From Chloroflexota bacterium (GTDB lineage: Bacteria; Chloroflexota; Dehalococcoidia; JACPPY01), in NCBI GenBank assembly GCA_016189825.1, contig JACPRR010000056.1, forward strand, positions 1 to 8,457: a stretch of 8,457 nucleotides of DNA. The letters run 5' to 3'. Position 1 is the first letter of the stretch, and every line of letters starts with the position of its first letter. A program made the position numbers and the translations under genes. Shown one piece after another: positions 1 through 6,065 of the stretch. The notes beneath the pieces were generated by a model. That model was not told the origin of the DNA. It did not search any database and was given only the letters and a program-made list of their open reading frames with translations.

Positions 1-1
1 C

Positions 2-121
2 ACCCGGACTGACCCCAGGGCGCAAGAGGTGTTTGACTACGTCAAACAGATATCCGAGACCGAGGACCTGAACGCTCGGTTCTCCTGGGACGGGGATGAG
101 GTGCTGATCAGCCAGGCATGA
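2..121 (+). CDS. C-terminal fragment of an unrecognised protein (5' truncated by window edge)
   Basis: An open frame enters from the left edge and ends at a TGA at 119-121. It gives the last 39 residues of a protein that begins outside the window. The fragment is acidic and soluble-looking, with a probable amphipathic helix (around EVFDYVKQISETEDL) followed by a short strand-like end (DEVLISQA). It has no cysteine, membrane segment or motif that I can assign to a family. It is on the same strand as the acyl-CoA operon and ends 101 bases before the SDR start, so it may be the preceding operon member, but the gap is larger than the others in the run. Coding is inferred from frame continuity and amino-acid composition only; the function is unknown. 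Confidence 0.55.
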   Translation, partial: TRTDPRAQEVFDYVKQISETEDLNARFSWDGDEVLISQA

Positions 122-135
122 GGAGTCAGCCATGA

Positions 136-153
136 GGGCCGGCGGCCGGGCCC
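136..153. other. GC-only inverted repeat in the spacer before the SDR gene
   Basis: This 18-base stretch is entirely G and C and is rich in overlapping GGCC/CCGG palindromes. GGCCGG at 137-142 can pair with CCGGGCC at 146-152 with one bulged G, giving a very stable short hairpin. No T-run follows, so it is not a standard intrinsic terminator. It sits between the upstream gene tail and the SDR ribosome binding site and could modulate read-through, but this is inference. Confidence 0.25.
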
Positions 154-209
154 GAACAAGGCTGCACAAGATTGAATGCCCTATCACATACGGCCGCGAA
201 GAAAGGACT

Positions 210-215
210 AGAGGA
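210..215 (+). promoter_or_regulatory. Ribosome binding site setting the SDR start
   Basis: AGAGGA lies 7 bases upstream of the ATG at 223. This supports 223 over the in-frame TTG at 172, which would add 17 residues unlike the family's usual N-terminus. From 223 the protein starts a few residues before the Rossmann-fold beta strand, as expected for SDRs. Confidence 0.6.
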
Positions 216-222
216 AAGAGCA

Positions 223-1086
223 ATGCCAAAGAATCTTGCGGGTAAAGTCGCCGTCGTAACCGGCAGCGGGCGCGGCATCGGGCGCGGTATAGCCAAGCTG
301 ATGGCTGTCGAAGGGGCGAAGGTGGTGGTAAACGACTTCGGACGCGAGACCGATGGGTCATTCACGGCCGAAAAAGTGGTCGAGGAGATCAAGCAGGAGG
401 GCGGGGCCGCGGCCGCTAATCACGATAGTGTGGCCACCCTTGCCGGCGGCGAGAGCATAGTAAAGACCGCGATCGACAACTTCGGCAGGATCGATATCCT
501 GGTGAACGTGGCCGGCAGACCCATGGGGAAGACCATCCTCGAGCTTACCGAGGATGACTGGGACTCGACATTGGACACGCATCTGAAAGGCCATTTCGCT
601 TGCTGCCGGGCGGCCGTGCCCCACATGATGCAGCAGAAGAGCGGGAGGATCATCAACTTTTCTTCCCGCGGGGCGTTCGTGGGCAAGGGCCACCTGGCGT
701 ATGCGACGGCGAAAGCGGGCGTCATGGGATTCACCAGCGCCCTCGCGCACGATCTGGCGCCGTTCAATATCACGGTTAATGCCATTCTGCCTGCGGCAGT
801 CACCCAGGGCTTTCCCAGAGACCTGACCACGCGTGACCGCAGCGACAACATGCCCACGTTGCAAAGGCCGGGCCCGGATTTCGTTGCGCCCATGGTGGTA
901 TACCTCGCCACAGATGCGGCTGCCGGCTTGACCGACAGGTTCTTCTATGCGTCGGCAGGGGACATCTGCCTCTACACGAAGCCGTTCAAGCTTTCGGCCG
1001 CCCCGGTCTTCATCCGCAAGAGCGGGGCCTGGACGGTGGACGAGCTTGGCGAGATCATACCGACCCTGTCCGGATTGTCTGGGTAG
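223..1086 (+). CDS. Short-chain dehydrogenase/reductase, MFE-2-like 3-hydroxyacyl-CoA dehydrogenase type
   Basis: A 287-residue cytoplasmic SDR oxidoreductase, probably NAD(P)-dependent and acting on a 3-hydroxyacyl-CoA or similar alcohol/ketone. The cofactor-binding motif TGSGRGIG is at residues 13-20, NVAG (variant of NNAG) at 95-98, and the active site has Ser147/Ser148 with Tyr160-x3-Lys164. The region VVVNDFG (34-40), the DSV (68-70) and His120 where many SDRs have the tetrad Asn match what I recall of the dehydrogenase domain of peroxisomal multifunctional enzyme type 2. So does a C-terminal extension of about 60 residues after the FVAPMVVYLA segment. The gene starts a five-gene run with a CoA-transferase, a crotonase and two dehydratase/reductase subunits, which favours a CoA-thioester substrate. 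It ends 20 bases before the CoA-transferase. The general SDR assignment is firm; the 3-hydroxyacyl-CoA substrate is inferred from resemblance and context. Confidence 0.88.
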   Translation: MPKNLAGKVAVVTGSGRGIGRGIAKLMAVEGAKVVVNDFGRETDGSFTAEKVVEEIKQEGGAAAANHDSVATLAGGESIVKTAIDNFGRIDILVNVAGRPMGKTILELTEDDWDSTLDTHLKGHFACCRAAVPHMMQQKSGRIINFSSRGAFVGKGHLAYATAKAGVMGFTSALAHDLAPFNITVNAILPAAVTQGFPRDLTTRDRSDNMPTLQRPGPDFVAPMVVYLATDAAAGLTDRFFYASAGDICLYTKPFKLSAAPVFIRKSGAWTVDELGEIIPTLSGLSG

Positions 1087-1106
1087 ACGCGAGGGATTTC
1101 GAGCTA

Positions 1107-2369
1107 ATGGCGAAAACTATGCACAAGGAACAGTCGTCTCAGGGCGCCGCTGCTTTGCCGGGGCCGCTGGACGGCGTCAGAATCATCGAGCTATGCGGGT
1201 TTCACGCCGGGCCGCTCGCGGTGGAAATGTTGGCCGAAGCGGGCGCCGAGGTCATCAAGATCGAGGGTTTGCCGGGAGGGGACCCGATACGGGGTGCGGA
1301 AGGACGGGTCAGCAAAGGCCGCGCCGCGAACACGCACAATTGGAGCCACGAGTACTACAACCGCAACAAGAAGTCGGTGGCCTTAAGGCTGGAGGACGAG
1401 GCCGCCCGGCAGATAGTCTACCGGCTCGTCGAAAAGGCGGATGTGTTTGTGTCCAACTTGCGGGAGTTCTCCCTCAAGAAGAAGGGGCTGGACTATCCTG
1501 CGCTGGCCAGGGTGAACCCACGGATCATCTACGCGCACGGCGCCGGTTTCGGGACGAGGGGCCCTGAGGCTGGCCGCCCGGCGCTTGATCTGCTCGGCCA
1601 GGCGAAGGGTGGCGTGCTTAGCCTGGTCGGCGATCTCGATGGCTATGGCATGATGGCCGGATACAATCCGGTAGACAAGACCACAGCCCTGCTTCTGGCA
1701 TACGGCGTGCTGCTGGCATTGCGGGCTAAAGACCGGACCGGCGTCGGCCAGCACATTGAAACCTCCCTCCTTGCCGCGGGGGTATACTTGTCCGGCACCG
1801 AGTTGTCATACTACATGGGGACGCAGGAGATGTCCCCGATGATGACTCGCAAGAACGTTGGCAACCCGCTGCGCAATACCTATCGGACGCGTGACGGCCG
1901 GTGGTTGGTGTTTGCCATGAGCCAGGGTGACCGCTACTGGCCCGAATTCTGCAAAGCGGCGGGCATCGAGCACCTCCAGAACGCGCCCAACTTTGCTACC
2001 ATGGCGGCCAGATCGAAGAACAGGGGGGAAGTCATAGCCGCGCTGGAGAAGGTTTTTGCGGAGAAGACCAAGGATGAGTGGGTAGGGATCCTTTCCAGGC
2101 ACAACCTGCTTTGGTCTGTGGTCCAGACCCTCGACGAGGTTGCCACCGACGCCCAGGTCCTCGAGAACGGCTACGTGGTGAAGTGCCCTCACCAGCAGAT
2201 ACAGAATGTCAGGGGCGTCGGCCCGTTGGTCAGAATGGACAAGACGCCCCTGAGCGTAAGGGAGCCCGCGCCCGAGCTGGGCCAGCATACCGAGCAAGTC
2301 CTGTTGGACGTCGGCAAATACAGTTGGGAAGACCTCGCCCGCTTCAAAGAAGCCGGGACAATCATTTGA
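1107..2369 (+). CDS. Family III CoA-transferase (CaiB/BaiF/Frc type)
   Basis: A 420-residue cytoplasmic enzyme that moves CoA between carboxylic acids, likely activating the pathway substrate from another acyl-CoA. The N-terminal family signature is GPLDGVRIIEL near residues 19-29, followed by EAGAEVIKIE (44-53), the NRNKKSVALRL segment (85-95) and KKGLDY (125-130). Asp161, in ALDLLGQAKGG, is at the place of the catalytic aspartate that forms the acyl anhydride in formyl-CoA transferase. The length fits the family (about 380-430). The start at 1107 is preceded by GAGGG at 1091-1095, a rather long 11-base spacing; a second in-frame ATG at 1119 is possible. It leaves only 20 bases after the SDR stop, consistent with cotranscription. 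The donor and acceptor acids cannot be read from the sequence. Confidence 0.92.
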   Translation: MAKTMHKEQSSQGAAALPGPLDGVRIIELCGFHAGPLAVEMLAEAGAEVIKIEGLPGGDPIRGAEGRVSKGRAANTHNWSHEYYNRNKKSVALRLEDEAARQIVYRLVEKADVFVSNLREFSLKKKGLDYPALARVNPRIIYAHGAGFGTRGPEAGRPALDLLGQAKGGVLSLVGDLDGYGMMAGYNPVDKTTALLLAYGVLLALRAKDRTGVGQHIETSLLAAGVYLSGTELSYYMGTQEMSPMMTRKNVGNPLRNTYRTRDGRWLVFAMSQGDRYWPEFCKAAGIEHLQNAPNFATMAARSKNRGEVIAALEKVFAEKTKDEWVGILSRHNLLWSVVQTLDEVATDAQVLENGYVVKCPHQQIQNVRGVGPLVRMDKTPLSVREPAPELGQHTEQVLLDVGKYSWEDLARFKEAGTII

Positions 2370-2402
2370 GATCGCTGTGTCGACGGCCTGCCCAGCCATG
2401 GC

Positions 2403-2413
2403 AGGAGAAAGGA
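2403..2413 (+). promoter_or_regulatory. Ribosome binding site setting the crotonase start
   Basis: The purine-rich AGGAGAAAGGA precedes the ATG at 2419 by 5 bases (11 bases from AGGAG). It favours that start over the in-frame GTG at 2377, which would add 14 non-conserved residues. From 2419 the protein begins MSYEYIILEK, just ahead of the first crotonase beta strand. Confidence 0.65.
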
Positions 2414-2418
2414 CCAAC

Positions 2419-3237
2419 ATGAGCTACGAGTACATCATATTAGAGAAGAGTGGCGGAATCGCCCGGCTCACCTTGAACCGTCCGACAAAGATGAATGCAA
2501 TGAGCCGCGCGCTTCTCCGCGAATTCGATGCCGCGATATCGGACGTCCGCCAGGACAAGGCGCTCAAAGTGCTGGTGGTAAAAGGCGCGGGCAGGACCTT
2601 TACCGCCGGCTACGATTGGAAAGACCCGGAACGCCCGACGCATGAGGGCATGTCCGCCTCTGAGGTCCTGCTGGAAATGAGAACGACCGGGAAGATCAAC
2701 ATGGACCGCTGGTTGCAGTTGTGGGAGCTTCCTCAGGCGGTCGTCGCCCAGGTGCACGGCTATTGCCTGGCGGGCGGACTCGGCCTGGCCATGTTCTGCG
2801 ATATCGTCATTGCCGCCGAGGACGCCAGCTTCGGGTATCCGATTGCGCGGACCGGCGTGGGGGCGCAGCACCTGTGGCCCTGGCACCTCGGGCCGATGAA
2901 GACGAAGGAGCTGTTGTTCACTGGTGACTCGATCAGCGGAAAAGAGGCTGAACGCATCGGCATGATCAACAGGGCCGTGCCGTTGGACAAGCTGGAAGAG
3001 GAAGTGAACAAACTGGTGGCAAAGATCGACAGTATGCCGTCGGAACAGATCAATCTCCACAAGATTGCGACAAACAGGACCTTCGAGATGATGGGGTTCA
3101 AGAACGCGCTTAACTATGTCCTGGAGCTTCATGCCTACGGGCATGCCACCCCTGCGAACGAGGGCTTTGACAAGGACCTCAAGGAGAAGGGGCTCAAAGC
3201 GGCCCTCGAGGCCAGGGACAAGGATTTCAAGAGCTAG
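2419..3237 (+). CDS. Crotonase-fold (enoyl-CoA hydratase/isomerase family) protein lacking both canonical Glu residues
   Basis: A 272-residue member of the enoyl-CoA hydratase/isomerase superfamily. The usual landmarks are clear: LTLNRPTKMNAMS (17-29), the first oxyanion-hole strand GAGRTFTAGYD (56-66), the second oxyanion-hole glycines in HGYCLAGGLGLAMFCD (113-128), and KELLFTGDSISGKEAERIGM (173-192). Aligned by eye to rat mitochondrial hydratase, the positions of Glu144 and Glu164 hold Gly122 and Ile142. The acyl-CoA-binding fold and oxyanion hole are therefore kept, but simple water addition by the two-Glu mechanism is unlikely. The superfamily also includes isomerases, hydrolases, dehalogenases and decarboxylases with other catalytic residues. 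The segment around HLWPWHLG (151-158) marks a distinct subfamily. It lies between the CoA-transferase and the dehydratase/reductase genes in the same run, so an acyl-CoA substrate is likely. The fold is certain; the reaction is open. Confidence 0.88.
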   Translation: MSYEYIILEKSGGIARLTLNRPTKMNAMSRALLREFDAAISDVRQDKALKVLVVKGAGRTFTAGYDWKDPERPTHEGMSASEVLLEMRTTGKINMDRWLQLWELPQAVVAQVHGYCLAGGLGLAMFCDIVIAAEDASFGYPIARTGVGAQHLWPWHLGPMKTKELLFTGDSISGKEAERIGMINRAVPLDKLEEEVNKLVAKIDSMPSEQINLHKIATNRTFEMMGFKNALNYVLELHAYGHATPANEGFDKDLKEKGLKAALEARDKDFKS

Positions 3238-3240
3238 CAC

Positions 3241-3257
3241 CTGGTTGCAACTACCAG
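3241..3257. other. Short hairpin between crotonase and dehydratase genes
   Basis: CTGGT at 3241-3245 pairs with ACCAG at 3253-3257 across a 7-base loop, starting 3 bases after the crotonase stop. It has no T-run, so it is more likely an RNA-processing or stability element, or chance, than a terminator. Confidence 0.2.
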
Positions 3258-3311
3258 GAGGCAACACGACAGCGCCGCGGGCGACCAGTCCCCCGCCAGA
3301 GAGGGCAACGA

Positions 3312-4577
3312 ATGTTCCTTGACGAGCAGGTCCAGAAGCTACAGAGAAGGGTGAGGAATATTGAGCAGAATCCCCGCCCGGAGTTTCTGAAGTGCACCAA
3401 GCTGAGATATCAACTTGAGCTTGAGCGCTACCTGCACGTCCTGGAGGCGTGGAAGCAGGGCAAGCCGTTTGCGGTCTCCGACTCCATCGACTCCATACTC
3501 CAGGCGATGGGATTCGAGGCGCAGGGATACATCGCCTGGGGGGATCGTGTATCAAACCCGCAGAAGTACTACGACATCGCAATCAACAAGCTCGGGTTTC
3601 CGGACCAGACCTGTGACCGCACAATCACGGCCCTTGGCCTCTTCCTCAGCGGCGAGGTGCCCATCCCCAGGCTCATGGCGGCCAGACGCATCCCTTGCGA
3701 CCCGGAACGCTGGTCGCTTATGGCGGCAGCGAAGTTCACCGGAGTCCTGTTTCTTGAGCTGGCGCGGCTGAACAACAATGGGGACGAGAATATCCGGTGC
3801 ATAGCAGACCAGGAGGCGGCGCTCATCGAGTATGCCGAGAAGAGCGTCCCCGGGATCAAGTACGACGAGAGCAAGCTCATAGAGCTGATGGAAGCGGACC
3901 AGCAGTCGCTATACTATCTGCGCGATACGTACGAGTTGAGAAAAAGGGTGCCCTGTCCCATTTCCCCGCAGGACAGCTTCCGTTTGATGACGATGCCGAG
4001 CCGTTATCCCAATCCCGCCAGGGTTGTCGAGTATTCCAAAGCCTATCGCGACGAGATGTTCGAACGAGCTGACAAAGGTATCGGTGGGGTACGCGAAGAG
4101 AAGCTGCGTATTGCCTGGCTTGCTACCGGACCCTACGGGCGGTCCACCTTCGATCTGTTGAGCAAGAAGGGAGTCAGCATCCCCTGGTTCCACTACGGGC
4201 GCGCGGCGCATTATTTTGGCCTGATACGTGACGACCTGGGTGATGAAGGTAAGTACGGGCGAAAGCTGAACCCGCTGGAAGAGATGGCCAGGTTCTTCAA
4301 CACCAACACGTGGGCGGGGCCCTCGACGGACTGGGTTGATCCGCTGATCAAGGCCTGTCGCGACCTCAAAATAGACGCGGTGGTCGACTTCCTCCAGGTC
4401 GGTTGTATACCGACGATAAACCTCAAGAGGATCACCGCACAGAGGTTGAAGGAAGAGTTGGGGATCCCGACGCTGGACCTCGAAGGCAGAGAGCACTTCG
4501 CGACTGAGGCCGGCACGATCAACATGAACAAGAAGCTCGAAGAATTCATTGACATGTGCATTGCCAACAAGGGATAG
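3312..4577 (+). CDS. 2-hydroxyacyl-CoA dehydratase / benzoyl-CoA reductase family subunit, larger (cluster-bearing)
   Basis: A 421-residue cytoplasmic protein of the HgdA/HgdB-BcrB/BcrC family. Such proteins bind a [4Fe-4S] cluster and, after one-electron transfer from an ATP-driven activator, either dehydrate a 2-hydroxyacyl-CoA or reduce an aromatic acyl-CoA. Family-like segments are GKPFAVSDSIDSILQAMGF (50-68), GFPDQTCDRT (95-104), a PCD at 128-130, and DAVVDFLQVGC (355-365) followed by ELGIPTLDLE. Cys101, Cys129 and Cys365 are spaced as expected for the three conserved cluster ligands. The length resembles the larger partner in class I benzoyl-CoA reductases and related dehydratases. The start at 3312 has GAGGG at 3301-3305, 6 bases upstream. 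It is followed after 47 bases by a shorter paralogue, the usual two-subunit layout. Sequence inspection cannot decide between dehydratase and ring reductase. Confidence 0.87.
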   Translation: MFLDEQVQKLQRRVRNIEQNPRPEFLKCTKLRYQLELERYLHVLEAWKQGKPFAVSDSIDSILQAMGFEAQGYIAWGDRVSNPQKYYDIAINKLGFPDQTCDRTITALGLFLSGEVPIPRLMAARRIPCDPERWSLMAAAKFTGVLFLELARLNNNGDENIRCIADQEAALIEYAEKSVPGIKYDESKLIELMEADQQSLYYLRDTYELRKRVPCPISPQDSFRLMTMPSRYPNPARVVEYSKAYRDEMFERADKGIGGVREEKLRIAWLATGPYGRSTFDLLSKKGVSIPWFHYGRAAHYFGLIRDDLGDEGKYGRKLNPLEEMARFFNTNTWAGPSTDWVDPLIKACRDLKIDAVVDFLQVGCIPTINLKRITAQRLKEELGIPTLDLEGREHFATEAGTINMNKKLEEFIDMCIANKG

Positions 4578-4609
4578 CAAGGGCCCCGGCTTGCGTAGAG
4601 TCCAATAAC

Positions 4610-4614
4610 GGAGG
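4610..4614 (+). promoter_or_regulatory. Ribosome binding site of the smaller dehydratase/reductase subunit
   Basis: GGAGG lies 10 bases before the ATG at 4625 and fixes that start. An earlier ATG at 4617 is out of frame, and an upstream in-frame start at 4556 would overlap the preceding gene. Confidence 0.65.
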
Positions 4615-4624
4615 AAATGCCGGC

Positions 4625-5782
4625 ATGGCGGACATGGAAGCCCTTGAGAGGGAACTGGTTTCCCTCGTGCAGGGGAACAGTCCGGAAAACAGAAGGAAGT
4701 TCGCCCTTCAGGCGAAGAGCGACGGAAGGAAAGTAATCGGCCTCCTGTGCACCTACGCGCCGGAGGAAGTCATCTACGCTGCGGGCATGCTGCCCTGGCG
4801 CGTCACCGGCACCTGGGACTCGAATCTCGGCAAGGCGACGGTATACCGGGACATGGACTCCTGTCGCTACTGCACACACGCGCTCGAGGCGCTTCTCCGT
4901 GGTCAGATGGAGTTCCTTGACGGCGTCGTAGATTCGGATTGGGACGATGACCGCAGACGCGTGTTCGATACCTGGGTGTACGTATCCAAGCCCGCGTTCA
5001 CCGCTACCTTCACTGCGCCTAAAAGCAAGAGCGAGATCATGGAGAGGTATTTCTGCCGCGAAATGGCGCAGATCATCTCTTCGCTGGAAGACTTCTCCGG
5101 GACCAGGATCACCAACGACAGGCTGTGGCAGGCGGTCAAGGTGTACAACAAGACGCGGCGCCTGCTGCTGCGACTGTACGAGCTGCGGAAGCGTGCGGCG
5201 CCCCCGGTAACCGGCGCCGAGGTCCTGGGCATTGTGACCGCTTCCACGGTCATGGATAAGGCGGATTTCAACAACCGGCTCGAGAGGCTGCTGCCCTACA
5301 TCGAAAGCAGGGTGCTGCCGCATACCAGGGCCGAGCCCCGCATCATGGTTTCTTCGGATATGCTCGATAACCCACGCTTCATCGAGATCATCGAGGGCGA
5401 GGGATGCAAGGTCGTGATGGACGATCTGGATACCGGCAGCCGCTATTTCCACAGGCTTGTCGATGAGAACGCCGACGACCCGGTCAGCGCCATAGCCCAT
5501 CGCTACTGCTGGCGACCGGCCGATCCGGTCGGGTTCAACTGGGAGGAGCAGATCCAGCAGATCATCGAATGGGCGCGTGACTGGCGGTGCGACGGGGTTA
5601 TCGAGCTTTACGAGTCGTTTTCTCCCGCCAGGCGCTGGCGCGCGCCGTTCCTTGTCAGGGAGCTTGGCCGGGCCGCGATTCCGCTGACCAGGATTGCCCG
5701 CGGGTACGACGCCGGCGGCGCCGAGCAGATCAAGACCCGGGTGGGAGCTTTCCTGGAAATGCTGGCGAAAACGCCCGTCTAG
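4625..5782 (+). CDS. 2-hydroxyacyl-CoA dehydratase / benzoyl-CoA reductase family subunit, smaller, with incomplete cluster ligands
   Basis: A 385-residue paralogue and presumed heterodimer partner of the preceding gene. The family shows in GRKVIGLLCTYAPEEVIYAA (34-53) with GMLPWR (54-59), the SCRYC motif (79-83), DGVVDSDWDDDRRRVFDTW (99-117), DGVIELYESFSP (323-334) and the C-terminal QIKTRVGAFLEML (368-380). The length matches the smaller subunits of the family, which are about 375-385 residues. Only the first expected cluster cysteine is present (Cys80, possibly with Cys83). Trp106 stands where the conserved Cys-Asp is expected, and there is no cysteine after Cys322, where a third ligand would be expected near 331-334. 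It may therefore bind no classical [4Fe-4S] cluster, or an altered one. Other cysteines (42, 144, 261, 295, 322) are not at family ligand positions as far as I can align by eye. The reading frame is intact, so this is divergence and not decay. Confidence 0.85.
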   Translation: MADMEALERELVSLVQGNSPENRRKFALQAKSDGRKVIGLLCTYAPEEVIYAAGMLPWRVTGTWDSNLGKATVYRDMDSCRYCTHALEALLRGQMEFLDGVVDSDWDDDRRRVFDTWVYVSKPAFTATFTAPKSKSEIMERYFCREMAQIISSLEDFSGTRITNDRLWQAVKVYNKTRRLLLRLYELRKRAAPPVTGAEVLGIVTASTVMDKADFNNRLERLLPYIESRVLPHTRAEPRIMVSSDMLDNPRFIEIIEGEGCKVVMDDLDTGSRYFHRLVDENADDPVSAIAHRYCWRPADPVGFNWEEQIQQIIEWARDWRCDGVIELYESFSPARRWRAPFLVRELGRAAIPLTRIARGYDAGGAEQIKTRVGAFLEMLAKTPV

Positions 5783-5800
5783 CACTTGCTGGTGCTGTTT
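5781..5800 (+). terminator. Possible weak terminator at the end of the acyl-CoA operon
   Basis: AGCAC at 5781-5785, overlapping the stop codon, pairs with GTGCT at 5792-5796 across a 6-base loop and is followed by GTTTC. The stem is only 5 bp and the T-run is short, so termination would be weak. The stronger palindromes about 30 bases downstream may do this job instead. Confidence 0.25.
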
Positions 5801-5821
5801 CGCGCAATACTGTGAAGTTCG

Positions 5822-5858
5822 ATTCTCCCCCTTTTCTAAAGGGGGACCAAGGGGGATT
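5822..5858. repeat. C/G-tract palindromic repeat (REP/MITE-like), copy 1
   Basis: TCCCCCTTT at 5826-5834 and AAAGGGGGA at 5838-5846 form a perfect 9-bp stem with a 3-base loop. It is followed by a second G-tract, CCAAGGGGGATT (5847-5858), giving an alternative pairing partner for the same C-tract. I recognise this general form (C-tract, AAAGGGGGACC, AAGGGGGATT) as a short dispersed intergenic repeat of many bacterial genomes. GGGATTA at 5853-5859 also has an inverted copy, TAATCCC, at 5893-5899. Confidence 0.7.
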
Positions 5859-5903
5859 ACAGGTTTTCGTGGCGGCGATAGGAAAGGGTTAATAATCCCT
5901 GTC

Positions 5904-5950
5904 ATTCTCCCCCTTCAGCAGGGCCCAGGGCATGCTCTAGAAAAGGGAGA
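5904..5950. repeat. Related palindromic repeat, copy 2 (diverged)
   Basis: It opens with ATTCTCCCCCTT (5904-5915), identical to 5822-5833, and closes with AAGGGAGA at 5943-5950, which can pair imperfectly with the opening C-tract. Inside, AGCA at 5917-5920 pairs with TGCT at 5933-5936 around a GGGCCC palindrome. The direct 12-base identity to copy 1 suggests two members of one dispersed family inserted side by side, or one element interrupted. Confidence 0.5.
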
Positions 5951-5960
5951 GGCCTCCCGT

Positions 5961-5995
5961 CCCTCTCCCTCGATGGGAGGGGGCCAGGGAGAGGG
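5961..5995. repeat. CCCTCTCCCT / AGGGAGAGGG palindromic repeat
   Basis: A perfect 10-bp inverted repeat (5961-5970 and 5986-5995) surrounds a 15-base loop. A competing inner hairpin, TCCC (5966-5969) with GGGA (5975-5978), is also possible. This form is a common dispersed intergenic palindrome in bacterial genomes. Placed after one operon and before another, it could act as a bidirectional transcription or mRNA-end barrier. Confidence 0.65.
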
Positions 5996-6065
5996 TGACT
6001 CCGCTCTTGAGGGGATGTTGGTTGGCTAGCATTTGGTTGCGTGGGCGAGCCTGTTATCGGTCTGA

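Noticed and set aside
172..222. Extended N-terminus of the SDR from a TTG at 172
   Set aside because: The start at 223 has a ribosome binding site 7 bases upstream and gives the standard SDR N-terminus; the extra 17 residues look unlike the family.
2377..2418. Extended N-terminus of the crotonase from a GTG at 2377
   Set aside because: A strong AGGAG/AAAGGA precedes the ATG at 2419, and the extra residues match nothing in the family.
2440..3582. Long minus-strand frame of 380 codons opposite the crotonase
   Set aside because: It lies antisense to a clearly conserved gene, is rich in Arg, Pro and Gly as expected of GC-rich shadows, and shows no domain.
4211..5905. Minus-strand frame of 564 codons opposite both dehydratase/reductase subunits and the repeat region
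   Set aside because: It is a shadow of two conserved genes and its start lies inside the palindromic repeat; no motif or ribosome binding site supports it.
5694..6029. Plus-strand frames running from the smaller subunit's gene into the repeats
   Set aside because: The coding-like text comes from repeat C/G tracts (runs of Gly, Pro and Ser) and there is no start signal.
6022..6057. Possible sigma70 promoter (TTGG-type box, TGTTAT at 6052) before the isomerase gene
   Set aside because: No -35 box lies at 16-18 bases from the -10-like hexamer, so the pair is not better than chance.
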